34,014 bases of DNA from Chitinophaga pinensis (GCA_945897725.1 CAMDFR010000026.1:1-34014), one strand, 5' to 3'. Counted from the stretch's first letter, positions 8,094 to 17,405 are shown. Made by a program: numbers and translations. Notes: a model not told the origin generated them from the sequence alone.

Positions 8094-8222
8094 AATTCTA
8101 TTTCGTGTTTTTTTTATATTTTTTCTTATTCTATTTTTATTCGCTCGCTTTCAATGGATTATGTTTTGATGTCTTTCCTAAGTATTCTAATAAAAGCCCA
8201 CCTTTCTCGTTAAACTATTTAT

Positions 8223-8230
8223 TAGGTTTG
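8223..8230 (+). promoter_or_regulatory. -7 box directly abutting the outer-membrane protein gene
   Basis: TAGGTTTG fits TAnnTTTG, and its G is only 5 nt before GTG 8236. Transcription would start at or next to the start codon, implying a leaderless or nearly leaderless mRNA. No clear -33 TTG is present. Confidence 0.35.
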
Positions 8231-8235
8231 CATTG

Positions 8236-11200
8236 GTGAGGAAAATTATCTTTTTAATACTTGTAGCGCTCTTTTTTGCTGATGCTTATTCGGTATATGG
8301 CCAATACACGAATTTCTCAAATCTTCGATATAAAAATATCTCAGCAAACGCCGATACAATTCTTTTGGATTCTCTCTCCATCGTTCCGGGTAGTATTTCA
8401 TTGTTCAATGCAGAGAAAACCTTCGACTCAAGCTATTATAGCATTGATTATGCAAAATCGGTTCTAGTGTGGAATCGAAAACCACTTTCAGATGATATGG
8501 AAATAAGGTATCGGGTATTTCCTTTTAATATGAGACAATCTTTGGCGCATAAAGACTTCAATGAAAAGAAAAAAGGAGATATTGGATACTTAATTAACCC
8601 ATTTGAATATAGGCCAGAGAGTGATAAATTTTCAAATCTTCAGTTTGGAGGACTAGAATATAGTGGTAATCTTTCCAGAGGCATCTCCTTTGGGAACAAT
8701 CAAGATTTGGTACTCAATTCATCTTTAAATCTACAAATGTCTGGTAAGATCAACAAAGACATTGAGGTATTGGCTTCCTTAACCGATAATAATATCCCCA
8801 TACAACCCGAGGGCAATACCCAACAGCTGCAGCAGTTTGAGCGAATCTTCATTCAACTAAAATTATACGAACATCACCAAGTCACCCTAGGCGATATCGA
8901 TAATAGCCCTGCTGCTTCTCATTTTTTGAAATATTATAGGAACGCTCAGGGCATCAAATACAATGGAGCATTAGACTTTGAGAAATATGGAAAAGTTGAC
9001 GTCGATTTGCTAGCAGGTATTGCAAGAGGTAAATTTGCGAAAAATAATTTAGCTGTTAGTGAAGGAAACCAAGGCCCTTACAAGTTAAGAGGGAATAATG
9101 GCGAAACCTATATCATCGTCTTAGCTGGTAGTGAGCGGATTTATATCAACGGCGTGCAATTAAAACGAGGATTAGACCAAGACTATATCATCGATTATAA
9201 TCTAGGAGAGATTGTTTTTATGCCCAAACGTATTATCACCAAAGATTTGCGTGTGAGCATTGAGTTCAATTATTCGGAGCGAAATTATTTAAGAACAACA
9301 CTAGGCCTCAATGTTCAGTATAGCCTTAAAAAATTCCATACAGGCTTGCAAATATTCTCTGAGCAAGATGCCAAGAATCAGGCTACGCAGCAGAAATTAA
9401 CTGACCTTCAAAAAGGAATCATTCGATCGGTAGGAGATAGTTTGCAAGATGCCATTTCAGATGGTATACGCTATGAATCCTTTAATAGCGATAGAATTCA
9501 ATATAAAATGATAGACACTACCACGCCAGATGCGGTTTTTCATGATTCTGTTTTTGTGTATAGCTATGATTCTTCAGAGGTATTATATAGCCTTTCATTT
9601 ACACAAGTAGGACAAGGGAAGGGTAACTATAAACTGGCTTCTAGCGGTTCGAATGGGAGAGTATATAGATGGATTGCACCCATAGCAGGCGTACCACAAG
9701 GAGACTATGAACCTATTCAAATACTTATTGCACCTGCGAAAATGCAGATGTTTACTTTCAATATCGGTTATGATTTTAATAAAAAAAATAAGTGGAACAA
9801 TGAATTGGCCTTTAGTAAGAATGACGTAAATACCCTTTCCGCAAAAGACAATAAGAGCCATGATGGATTTGCCATTCATTCGCAGTATGACAATATGATT
9901 TCTCTGCATAAAAAGGATAGCAGCGGTACCAATGCATTTTATAATAGTTTCGTATACGAATACCTCGATAAAAAATTTCAATTCATAGAAAGGTTTCGAG
10001 ATATACAATTCAGCCGCAACTGGAATACAGAAAGTGAAGCCAATCTCAAGACAAATGAGCATCTCGCCGCACTTAGCATCAAGTATCTTGGCAAACAGCA
10101 TAATAGCCTTTCTTATACCATCAAGAACTATACTCGAGAGAAACTCTATATGGGTTTTGAGCATCGATTGGATATCAATGTTCGTTCAAAAGGATTCTTT
10201 CTAAGCTCAGGAAGTACACTATTACACGCAGTTTCTTTAAAACAACAATCTATATTTATCAGGCCTGTAGTAGAGATGGCCTATGCCTTCAAAGCGCTCA
10301 AAGGTTGGAAAATAGGAGCTATTGTTGATAATGAATACAATAAAACAAGCAGCAATCTATACGATACTTTGCTTCCCGTTTCACATCATTGGCAACAGTA
10401 CAAAGCCTATTTTCAATCGCCTGATTCTTCACAAAATAAATTCGGGCTGCGTTATACTTACCGAGCAGAACAATTACGCAATGCAATTGGATTCGACAAA
10501 GCACATTTTATAGCTCATACCATTGACATTAGTGGAGATATTCAATCAAGTTCAAAAAACCAATTGACTTATATTATCACCTATCGACATGTCAATGAAA
10601 GAGACACGGCATTGGCAAAAAATCTATTAAAAAACTATTATTTGGGACGAATAGAATATCGTATGAATGAGCTAAAGGGGTTTATTCGAAGCTCTATATT
10701 CTATGAGCTAGGGGCTGGGAGAGAAGCCAAAACAGAATTTGCTTTTATCGAAGCGCCCAATGGATTTGGACAATATGCTTTTAAAGATTTTAACAACAAT
10801 AACGTGAAGGAGCTCAACGAATATTATATCTCACAGTTTACAGACCAAAACAGGTATATCAAAATTTTTAATACCACTACAGAACTAGTGTCTGTCAATG
10901 CCGCCTCTTTGAATTTTAGCTTACAACTCAGTCCATACAATATTTTAAAGAGAAAAACCCAAGTGCAACGTTTTGTTGGTAGATTCTCTTCTAATTCTGT
11001 CCTACAACTCAATAAAAAAGTATATAGCAATGTGAATACACCTCTGTATGATTACTTTAATCCATTGCCATTTGGAACTAATGATTCACAGCTCGTTTCC
11101 ACCAATTCTTTTATTCGTAATTCAATATACTTCAATAGAACTAATACCAAATACAGTATAGAGTATAATCTCACTTATAGTAAGAACAAATCTATCCTCA

Positions 11201-11760
11201 CCAATGGATTCGATACTCGAAAATCTTTTATACACAATGCCACAGTAAGATGGAATATTTTTAAAGAGTTTAGCACCACAGCCAAATACAACAATGGGTA
11301 TAAATCAAATTATTCAGATTTCTTCGTCGATCGTCGATATAAAATCTTAAGTAATGAAATGGAACTCGAGCTCGCGTATGTCATCAAACAACAATTGCGC
11401 TTTACACTCGCTTACAAGTACTCCTTCCAAAGCAATACTGCCAATCAAAACGATGGACAGTTTTCTGTTTCTAATGGATTGAATTTCGAAACAAAATATA
11501 CTTCCTCTAAACAAGGCACCGCAACAGCCAAAATTTCATATATCACCGTTGGCTATGAAGAAGGCGAAACAAAAAATACTCAGGTGGAGTTTGCTATGCT
11601 ACAAGGTTTGCAGACTGGTAAAAATATTTTATGGAATCTTGCTTACTCACGACGCATCAGCGAAAATATAGAAATTACGATTTCTTATGATGGTCGAAAG
11701 ACAGGGACCACAAGTAAAATAATACATACGGGCGGCGCCCAATTAAGAGCCTATTTTTAA
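8236..11760 (+). CDS. Large outer-membrane beta-barrel-like protein with SprA-like segment
   Basis: Exported protein of about 1174 residues, no known function. Seen: signal peptide MRKIIFLILVALFFADAYSVYGQ starting from GTG 8236 (TTG 8233 is the in-frame alternative; no ATG is near). The segment NQDLVLNSSLNLQ, IEVLASLTDNNIPIQPEGNT and FERIFIQLKL (about residues 155-215) resembles a conserved block of the T9SS translocon protein SprA as I recall it. Next is a domain around NGETYIIVLAGSERIYING. The remainder alternates hydrophobic and polar residues rich in Tyr/Phe/Asn, as in large barrels, and ends in an aromatic residue (AYF), the usual C-terminal outer-membrane signal. Half the length of SprA, so not SprA itself. 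Single gene, divergent from the tRNAs. Confidence 0.75.
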   Translation: MRKIIFLILVALFFADAYSVYGQYTNFSNLRYKNISANADTILLDSLSIVPGSISLFNAEKTFDSSYYSIDYAKSVLVWNRKPLSDDMEIRYRVFPFNMRQSLAHKDFNEKKKGDIGYLINPFEYRPESDKFSNLQFGGLEYSGNLSRGISFGNNQDLVLNSSLNLQMSGKINKDIEVLASLTDNNIPIQPEGNTQQLQQFERIFIQLKLYEHHQVTLGDIDNSPAASHFLKYYRNAQGIKYNGALDFEKYGKVDVDLLAGIARGKFAKNNLAVSEGNQGPYKLRGNNGETYIIVLAGSERIYINGVQLKRGLDQDYIIDYNLGEIVFMPKRIITKDLRVSIEFNYSERNYLRTTLGLNVQYSLKKFHTGLQIFSEQDAKNQATQQKLTDLQKGIIRSVGDSLQDAISDGIRYESFNSDRIQYKMIDTTTPDAVFHDSVFVYSYDSSEVLYSLSFTQVGQGKGNYKLASSGSNGRVYRWIAPIAGVPQGDYEPIQILIAPAKMQMFTFNIGYDFNKKNKWNNELAFSKNDVNTLSAKDNKSHDGFAIHSQYDNMISLHKKDSSGTNAFYNSFVYEYLDKKFQFIERFRDIQFSRNWNTESEANLKTNEHLAALSIKYLGKQHNSLSYTIKNYTREKLYMGFEHRLDINVRSKGFFLSSGSTLLHAVSLKQQSIFIRPVVEMAYAFKALKGWKIGAIVDNEYNKTSSNLYDTLLPVSHHWQQYKAYFQSPDSSQNKFGLRYTYRAEQLRNAIGFDKAHFIAHTIDISGDIQSSSKNQLTYIITYRHVNERDTALAKNLLKNYYLGRIEYRMNELKGFIRSSIFYELGAGREAKTEFAFIEAPNGFGQYAFKDFNNNNVKELNEYYISQFTDQNRYIKIFNTTTELVSVNAASLNFSLQLSPYNILKRKTQVQRFVGRFSSNSVLQLNKKVYSNVNTPLYDYFNPLPFGTNDSQLVSTNSFIRNSIYFNRTNTKYSIEYNLTYSKNKSILTNGFDTRKSFIHNATVRWNIFKEFSTTAKYNNGYKSNYSDFFVDRRYKILSNEMELELAYVIKQQLRFTLAYKYSFQSNTANQNDGQFSVSNGLNFETKYTSSKQGTATAKISYITVGYEEGETKNTQVEFAMLQGLQTGKNILWNLAYSRRISENIEITISYDGRKTGTTSKIIHTGGAQLRAYF

Positions 11761-11788
11761 TATATCCATTTTCTTATCTTATTTCCCT

Positions 11789-11796
11789 TAATTTTG
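11789..11796 (+). promoter_or_regulatory. -7 box before the FadM/YbgC-like thioesterase
   Basis: TAATTTTG matches TAnnTTTG, 22 bp before ATG 11819, predicting a short leader of about 15 nt. Confidence 0.4.
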
Positions 11797-11818
11797 AACA
11801 CTCTAAATTCAAGTGTTT

Positions 11819-12271
11819 ATGAAGCCAAGCATTGATCTATCACTTTTTAAATTTTCCTATCAGATTCATGCACGTTGGTCCGATATGGATGAACTGCACC
11901 ATATCAATAATGCTGTTTATTTGAGCTATTTGGAAGATGCAAGAGGTCGCTATTTGCACTTTGCAGCCGATTGGGATTGGATGGTAGATGGAATCATTTT
12001 AGCAAATATGAACATCAACTACCAAAGCCCTATGCATTTTCTTAACGAAGCCAAGGTTTATGTTCGTTGTTCAAAGGTTGGAAACAAAAGCTTTGAATTG
12101 CAGTATATAGTGGCAGGAATTAACAATCAGAAAGAAGAAGTTGTTTTTGCAAGCGCAGAAAGCACTCAGGTAATGTTTGACTATAAAAGCAATACTTCAG
12201 TATTGATTCCAGATCACTTAAGAGTAAAATTAAATTCCTTTGATAGTCAAGACACCTTTATTAAAGCCTAG
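11819..12271 (+). CDS. 4-hydroxybenzoyl-CoA thioesterase-type (YbgC/FadM-like) acyl-CoA thioesterase
   Basis: Cytosolic hotdog thioesterase of 150 residues. Seen: the family signature HARWSDMDELHHINNAVYLSYLEDAR, with the catalytic-type Asp (WSDMDELHHINN) near residue 25. Later AKVYVRCSKVGNKSFELQYIV forms the strand core. I chose ATG 11819 over GTG 11813, which adds only two residues and sits closer to the -7 box. Five bases separate it from the YciO-like gene, so the two likely form an operon. Substrate unknown. Confidence 0.85.
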   Translation: MKPSIDLSLFKFSYQIHARWSDMDELHHINNAVYLSYLEDARGRYLHFAADWDWMVDGIILANMNINYQSPMHFLNEAKVYVRCSKVGNKSFELQYIVAGINNQKEEVVFASAESTQVMFDYKSNTSVLIPDHLRVKLNSFDSQDTFIKA

Positions 12272-12276
12272 TTGCA

Positions 12277-12891
12277 ATGATCTTAAGAATCGATAAAAAC
12301 AATCCCGATAGCAATCGGCTTAAAAAGGTCATCGACTGTTTGCAAAACGATGGTATTATCATTTACCCAACCGATACCGTATATACACTTGGCGGCAGCA
12401 TCAACTCTAAAAAAGCGTACGAAAAAATTTGTCGTATCAAACAGATAGAACCTAAAAAAGCCAATTTTTCGATGGTATGCTACGACTTAAGTCATATTTC
12501 TGAATACACTCTTAATCTAGATACCCCCACCTTCAAACTTATGAAACGTACCCTGCCTGGTCCGTATACATACATCTTAAAAGCCAATAAGCAGATTCCT
12601 TCATACTACGGCTACAATAAGAAGACCATCGGCATTAGAGTGCCCAATAGTAATATCACTCGAGAGATAGTCCATCAACTAGGATGCCCTTTATTTTCTG
12701 CTTCCATCCGACACGATGATCGTATTTTGGAATATATCACCGATGCCGAAGAAATTTACGAGATCTATAAAAATCAGGTAGATATAGTCATCGATGGTGA
12801 TAGCTGTCACAATATCGCCTCCACTATCATAGACTGCAGTGGTGCTGAGCCTGAGCTCATTAGAGAAGGTTTAGGAGAAATACCCTTTTGA
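12277..12891 (+). CDS. YciO-like protein of the Sua5/YciO/YrdC family
   Basis: Nucleotide-binding alpha/beta protein of the family that includes threonylcarbamoyl-AMP synthase (TsaC/Sua5), the first enzyme of tRNA t6A synthesis. Seen: YPTDTVYTLGGSI near residues 29-41, ICRIKQIEPKKANFSMVCYDLS, LPGPYTYIL, KTIGIRVPNS, and the end STIIDCSGAEPELIREGLG. The 204-residue length and the wording NFSMVCYDLS and IDGD rather than a longer C-terminal Sua5 domain fit YciO better than Sua5. Whether YciO-type proteins make threonylcarbamoyl-AMP in vivo is not settled, so the role is left open. Probably co-transcribed with the thioesterase just upstream. Confidence 0.85.
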   Translation: MILRIDKNNPDSNRLKKVIDCLQNDGIIIYPTDTVYTLGGSINSKKAYEKICRIKQIEPKKANFSMVCYDLSHISEYTLNLDTPTFKLMKRTLPGPYTYILKANKQIPSYYGYNKKTIGIRVPNSNITREIVHQLGCPLFSASIRHDDRILEYITDAEEIYEIYKNQVDIVIDGDSCHNIASTIIDCSGAEPELIREGLGEIPF

Positions 12892-12945
12892 TTTTTTTGT
12901 AACTTTTTTATTCACAAGTCGTATATTGGTAAACATTTGTGATAT

Positions 12946-13473
12946 ATGAAAAATACAATTAACACCCTTTTATTATTACTTTTCTTCACTGCTGCCAATG
13001 CTCAAACTGCCAAACTAGAAGAAGGTTATTACAGATCCTCAAACGATTTCAAAAGCAATAATATTTTACCATCTGGCGATTTATTAAGTGCAAGCAGCAC
13101 AGACCTTGTGTTCAAATTTCTTTATACGAAAGTCTATTATAATAGTAGAAATGTTTGGGGCTATCGCAATAAAGAAGGTAAGGACTACAGAAGTATTGAA
13201 GGGAAATTCTACGAAGTAGTACTAGCCAATAAAATTTGTGTGTATCAATTTGTTGAAAATAACGAAACCAGCTTTAGGGTCAGCTATGGTCCGGGAGGCA
13301 TGCCTTTAGAGATGACAAGTGATAATGTTTTAAAGCTTTTAAGTGATAATCCAGCCATCGCCAGTCAATACAAATCATTAGGAGGGAAGGATAGAAAAGA
13401 GAAAGCGATTGATTTTATAGAAAGATACAATAGCAGTACACAGATCTCTGCTATTGATTCTGTAAATAAATAA
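12946..13473 (+). CDS. Exported protein of unknown function (175 aa)
   Basis: Not recognised. Seen: a clear signal peptide, MKNTINTLLLLLFFTAANAQ with cleavage after Ala-Gln or before Gln. It is followed by a mature domain of about 155 residues with alternating beta-type segments (VFKFLYTKVYYNSRNVWGY, GKFYEVVLANKICVYQFVE) and a charged helical C-terminus (KDRKEKAIDFIERYN). One Cys only. An AT-rich leader contains an imperfect -7 box (AACATTTG, 12932-12939) ending 6 nt before the ATG. Confidence 0.75.
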   Translation: MKNTINTLLLLLFFTAANAQTAKLEEGYYRSSNDFKSNNILPSGDLLSASSTDLVFKFLYTKVYYNSRNVWGYRNKEGKDYRSIEGKFYEVVLANKICVYQFVENNETSFRVSYGPGGMPLEMTSDNVLKLLSDNPAIASQYKSLGGKDRKEKAIDFIERYNSSTQISAIDSVNK

Positions 13474-13566
13474 GTCAATTATAAACTTAAAAAATAGAAA
13501 CTTTTTAAAATAAACTGTAACCTTTCGATTTCTCATCCGTACAAAGTGGTATAAAACATAACAATC

Positions 13567-13845
13567 ATGAAAAATATATCCACTTTAATAATCATCTTAA
13601 CCATATTCACTCTTAGTTCTTTCGCTAACAACTCAACTACATCATACAAGGGCATCGTTCCAACTATAGTGACTACAGCAAGCCCCAACGAGTTTAAATT
13701 TAATCTTACTGAAGATAAAAAAGAAGATTCAAACGTGCATACAATCATCAACAGAAACGATGTTGTGAATCGTTCAAATGACAACAAAAGAGGTTCTTTT
13801 GAAACAGTTCCAGCACAAGTATTGTCATCTATAGAAGGTGTTTAG
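13567..13845 (+). CDS. Small exported protein of unknown function (92 aa)
   Basis: Not recognised. Seen: signal peptide MKNISTLIIILTIFTLSSFA, then about 70 residues rich in Asn, Thr, Ser and charged residues, with no Cys and no transmembrane segment. It probably encodes a small periplasmic or surface protein. A canonical terminator begins 23 bp after the stop, supporting a real short transcription unit. Confidence 0.65.
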   Translation: MKNISTLIIILTIFTLSSFANNSTTSYKGIVPTIVTTASPNEFKFNLTEDKKEDSNVHTIINRNDVVNRSNDNKRGSFETVPAQVLSSIEGV

Positions 13846-13867
13846 GTTTTCGGTTTATTATAATAGG

Positions 13868-13899
13868 AAATCCCCACGTTTACGTAGGGATTTTTTTTT
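13868..13899 (+). terminator. Intrinsic terminator after the 92-aa gene
   Basis: AAATCCC-C-ACGT-TT-ACGT-A-GGGATTT followed by a run of T (to 13899): an 11-bp stem with one mismatch and a 2-nt loop. Confidence 0.85.
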
Positions 13900-13932
13900 G
13901 TATTGTATCATCATCACCAATACTCAATATCT

Positions 13933-14060
13933 CGAAGGGATGAAAAATTGCCGGCAATTTCGTCGCAGAGGAGCGAACCCATCGGGGTCGAATATCCTTG
14001 TGTACAGCATTGATAGAGATATTGAAATCTCCCGGATGCATCAATGATTATTGAGATTTA
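13933..14060. repeat. Degenerate copy of the GACCCCATCGGGGTC intergenic repeat
   Basis: Contains AAGGGATGA, then GAACCCATCGGGGTCGAATAT, then ATAGAGATATTGAAATCTCCC and CATCAATGATTATT. The order and spacing match the tandem units at 26155-26690. It holds short inverted repeats (CCCATCGGGG; AATTGCCGGCAATT at 13948-13961). It lies between a terminator and the 3' end of the convergent PLP gene. Confidence 0.65.
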
Positions 14061-14088
14061 TTTAAAAAAAATATTTCTCATGCTGGTA

Positions 14089-15294
14089 TTATACACTATG
14101 AAAAGCCTGTGCCAAATCATCAATAATATCCTCCACATTTTCTATCCCTACCGATAAACGAATCATTCCATCACTGATGCCAGATGCTTCCCTTTGCGCC
14201 TTTGGCATATTGCTATGCGTCATGCTTGCTGGATGTTGTATCAAGGTGTCGGCAGTTCCCAAAGAAGCAGTCAAGGTACAAAATTGCACATTCTTCATCA
14301 AGCGAATCCCGGCTTCCATCCCATCTTTTAATACAAAACTCAAGACACCACCAAAGCCCGTCATCTGTTGTTTCGATAACTCATGATAAGCCGAAGAGCG
14401 CAATCCTAAATAATTGCATTTGCTCACAGCTACATGTTGCTCTAAAAAATTAGCCACCTGCATGGCATTGCTACAATGCTTATCCATACGCAAACTCAGC
14501 GTTTTCAGTCCATTGTTTAATAGCCAGGCGTCAAAAGGACTCAGCATCGCACCATTCAATTTTCGCTGTAACCAAACAGCACTCGTCATAAACGCCACAT
14601 CTTTGCCTATCAAAAAACCTCCCAAGGCATTGCCATGACCATTCAAAAACTTAGTAGTCGAATGCACTATAAAATCCACACCAAAATTGAAAGGTCTTTG
14701 CAAACATGGTGTCGCAAAGGTATTATCCACGCTCATTTGAGCACCATAACGATGTGCTAGATCAGATAATGCTCTTAAATCGCAACATGAAAGGGTAGGA
14801 TTGGAGGGTGTTTCAGCATATAACAAGCGAACATTTTTCGACGCTTTGATACTGCTTTCCACAGGAGCAATATCATCAAAGTCAATAAACATAACCTCAA
14901 TGCCCAAGGGCTTGATCAAAGCATTGAGCAATTCAACCGTGCTGCCATAAATACTCGCCTGAGCAATAATCGTATCGCCTGGCTTCAAAACACTATGAAA
15001 CAAAGCAGCTATTGCGGCCATACCTGTACTAAACAAAAAACCTTTTACTTTTAAATCTGGATAATCGATACTTTCCAATGCCTCTAATTTCTCCTCCACC
15101 AATTCCACATTCGGATGACTCCAACGGCCATAAATAAACGCTTTTTCATTGCCCTTAAACACCTCTATTGCTTTTTCAGGACTCTCATAAATAAAAGTAG
15201 AGCTCGCAAAGATGGGCGGGGTATGCGAAAAAGGAGCATACTTCGATGAATCCTTCACACAAATACTATCAAATTTTTTTCTCATCTTGTCCAT
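14089..15294 (-). CDS. Cys/Met metabolism PLP-dependent enzyme (cystathionine gamma-synthase/lyase or methionine gamma-lyase-like)
   Basis: Fold-type I PLP enzyme acting on sulfur amino acids (trans-sulfuration family). Seen from ATG 15294 (401 residues): FSTGMAAIAALF for phosphate binding, IYGSTVELL, AETPSNPT, VDNTFATPCLQRP (Asp190 contacts the pyridine nitrogen), and HSTTKFLNGHGNALGG with the Schiff-base Lys215. Near the C-terminus, MIRLSVGIENVEDIIDDL is the typical family ending. The long upstream extension to 15342 reads through hydrophobic codons in promoter-like DNA and is rejected. The exact reaction (gamma-synthase, gamma-lyase, O-acetylhomoserine sulfhydrylase) cannot be told from motifs. 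A Ser stands where methionine gamma-lyases have the Cys of YGCT. Single-gene unit. Confidence 0.88.
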   Translation of the reverse strand: MDKMRKKFDSICVKDSSKYAPFSHTPPIFASSTFIYESPEKAIEVFKGNEKAFIYGRWSHPNVELVEEKLEALESIDYPDLKVKGFLFSTGMAAIAALFHSVLKPGDTIIAQASIYGSTVELLNALIKPLGIEVMFIDFDDIAPVESSIKASKNVRLLYAETPSNPTLSCCDLRALSDLAHRYGAQMSVDNTFATPCLQRPFNFGVDFIVHSTTKFLNGHGNALGGFLIGKDVAFMTSAVWLQRKLNGAMLSPFDAWLLNNGLKTLSLRMDKHCSNAMQVANFLEQHVAVSKCNYLGLRSSAYHELSKQQMTGFGGVLSFVLKDGMEAGIRLMKNVQFCTLTASLGTADTLIQHPASMTHSNMPKAQREASGISDGMIRLSVGIENVEDIIDDLAQAFHSV

Positions 15295-15321
15295 CACACA
15301 AAAATATTTTATATTTATTTT

Positions 15322-15329
15322 CAAAAGTA
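15322..15329 (-). promoter_or_regulatory. -7 box of the PLP enzyme gene
   Basis: Minus strand TACTTTTG (15329-15322) fits TAnnTTTG, 27 bp upstream of ATG 15294. A second match, TATTTTTG (15306-15299), lies only 4 bp upstream of the ATG and would give a leaderless message. Confidence 0.4.
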
Positions 15330-15557
15330 AGGATAATACCAAATGGATATATAAAATAGACTAAAGATGTGCCGTTATTTTTTTTCAAGACGATTTTAAA
15401 AATCGTTGCATAGAAATGACTATGGAATTATTTTTTTAAGAAGTATAGGATAAAAAGAACAAACAGATTGGTCTGCTTTATGTGTCATTTTAATATTCTA
15501 ATTAAGACTCCTGAGCAGAACTTCGAAGACAATAAAACGCCCTAAAATAGACCGACC

Positions 15558-16076
15558 ATGAGAGAATATTTACTTCAACTAGCACATTATAATCTATGGG
15601 CAAACCAATTGATTGTTAATGCTATACCAAACGATAAAAAACGCTTTACTCAAGAAGTCAACAGCAGTTTTCCAACTGTAGAAAAAACCATTCTACATAT
15701 CTGGGATGCGCAAGATATTTGGCTCTCAAGGCTCGAAGATCGGCCTCTTACCGACTGGCCAAGCAGTAGTTTAAAAGACAGAAATCAACAAAGCATCTGC
15801 GAAGGACTCAATCATTCCTCCTTAAGATTCTTTCAATTTGTCGACAAACAATTGCCCACCTTCGATACCAAAATTATCACTTATAAAAACATGCAAGGAG
15901 TGGAGTACCAGAATACCACACAAGAAATCATCGCCCATTGCATGAACCATTCTACTTTTCATAGAGGACAATTGGTGAGCATGCTTCGCGAACTAGGCGT
16001 CGAAAAGTTTAGCTCCACCGATATGATCAGCTATTTCCGACAATTAAAAGAAAAGAAAAAAGAAATCTACGACTAA
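15558..16076 (+). CDS. DinB-like putative metal-binding protein
   Basis: Four-helix-bundle protein of the DinB/YfiT superfamily, 172 residues. Seen: an N-terminal helix YLLQLAHYNLWANQLIV, a first metal-type His in TILHIWDAQDIWLSRL, and the third-helix pair CMNHSTFHRGQLVSMLRELG (NHxxxHRGQ), the standard three-His metal site. Despite the name of the founding DNA-damage-induced gene, most members have unknown thiol-transferase or hydrolase-like roles. It stands alone and converges on ornithine aminotransferase. Confidence 0.85.
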   Translation: MREYLLQLAHYNLWANQLIVNAIPNDKKRFTQEVNSSFPTVEKTILHIWDAQDIWLSRLEDRPLTDWPSSSLKDRNQQSICEGLNHSSLRFFQFVDKQLPTFDTKIITYKNMQGVEYQNTTQEIIAHCMNHSTFHRGQLVSMLRELGVEKFSSTDMISYFRQLKEKKKEIYD

Positions 16077-16169
16077 GCGAATCGTAACTAAAAACTCAAA
16101 AGCGATCACAGCCACGGAGCAAGACCAATAAAGATTTCAAGTAAAAATAAGGAAGCAAAAAGCTAGGCT

Positions 16170-17405
16170 TTAAAAATGACTCAATGCTTTCTTGATAATC
16201 ACCACACACTCATCAATCTGCTCCTTCGTAATCACCAAAGGTGGCGCCAAACGAATAATATATGAATGCGTAGGTTTGGCCAACAAGCCATACTCCGACA
16301 TCTTCACGCAAATATCCCAACCCTTATTTGGGTCATCCGTATCCAGCACAATAGCGTTCAGTAAACCCTTTCCGCGGATCAATTTTATCATTGGATGATC
16401 AATCTTCTCCAATTCCGAACGTAAATATTTACCCAAATATTCGGCATTAAATTCTAAATTTTCATCCTTAATCACCTGCAGCGCCGCCGTTGCCACCGCA
16501 CAAGCCAAGGGATTACCTCCAAAGGTAGAGCCATGCTCACCAGGCTTAATACACATCATGATCTCATCATCAGCCAATACTGCCGATACCGGTAAAACAC
16601 CACCACTCAAGGCTTTGCCTAAGATCACCATATCTGGACGAATCCCCTCATGGTCGCAAGCCAACATCTTACCCGTACGTGCAATGCCCGTCTGTACTTC
16701 GTCTGCGATAAACAACACATTCGCATCCTTACATAAATCAAAACATTTTTTCAAATAACCAGCATCAGGCACCACCACACCAGCCTCGCCCTGTATAGGT
16801 TCTACCATAAAAGCACAAACCTCAGGATCTTGCACCGCTACTGCCAAGGCATGCACATCATTATATGGAATCACTTTAATATTCGGTAAAAAAGGACCAA
16901 ATTCCCTACGGCTATCCTCATCTGTACTACCAGAAATCACCCCCAAGGTTCTACCATGAAAATTATGCTCTACAAATACAATTTTTGCTTTGTCCGTAGC
17001 AATCTTCTTTACCTGATAACCCCACTTGCGCGCCAGTTTCAGGGCTGTTTCCACAGCCTCCACGCCACTATTCACAGGCAATACTTTATCGTATCCAAAA
17101 TAGTCGCAAATATATTTTTCGTAAGGACCCAACTCGCTATTGTAAAAAGCACGCGATGTGAGGGTAAGGTTCTGAGCTTGTTCTGTCAAGGCTTTGATAA
17201 TAGCAGGGTGGCAGTGACCTTGGTTTACCGCGCTATAAGCCGATAAAAAATCAAAATAACATTTATCATCCACATCCCAAACAAAGACCCCACGGCCCTT
17301 TTTCAGTACTACAGGTAGCGGGTGATAATTATGCGCCCCGTACTTTTCTTCCAGTGCCATGTATTTCCTAGCCTTCGATTGTTTGGTATCTTCTATAATT
17401 GCCAT
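16170..17405 (-). CDS. rocD: Ornithine aminotransferase
   Basis: PLP class III aminotransferase converting L-ornithine and 2-oxoglutarate to glutamate-5-semialdehyde and glutamate, in arginine/proline metabolism. Seen: [19 protein letters not shown] and [16 protein letters not shown], both characteristic of ornithine aminotransferases. Also [17 protein letters not shown] (phosphate contact), [32 protein letters not shown] (Asp235) and [11 protein letters not shown] (Schiff-base Lys264), then [11 protein letters not shown]. Length 411 is the usual size. ATG 17405 is 19 bp downstream of a -7 box. Confidence 0.95.
   Translation of the reverse strand: MAIIEDTKQSKARKYMALEEKYGAHNYHPLPVVLKKGRGVFVWDVDDKCYFDFLSAYSAVNQGHCHPAIIKALTEQAQNLTLTSRAFYNSELGPYEKYICDYFGYDKVLPVNSGVEAVETALKLARKWGYQVKKIATDKAKIVFVEHNFHGRTLGVISGSTDEDSRREFGPFLPNIKVIPYNDVHALAVAVQDPEVCAFMVEPIQGEAGVVVPDAGYLKKCFDLCKDANVLFIADEVQTGIARTGKMLACDHEGIRPDMVILGKALSGGVLPVSAVLADDEIMMCIKPGEHGSTFGGNPLACAVATAALQVIKDENLEFNAEYLGKYLRSELEKIDHPMIKLIRGKGLLNAIVLDTDDPNKGWDICVKMSEYGLLAKPTHSYIIRLAPPLVITKEQIDECVVIIKKALSHF

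Noticed and set aside
13838..14047. 69-codon plus-strand frame
   Set aside because: It runs through a terminator hairpin and the dispersed repeat; composition is repeat-derived.
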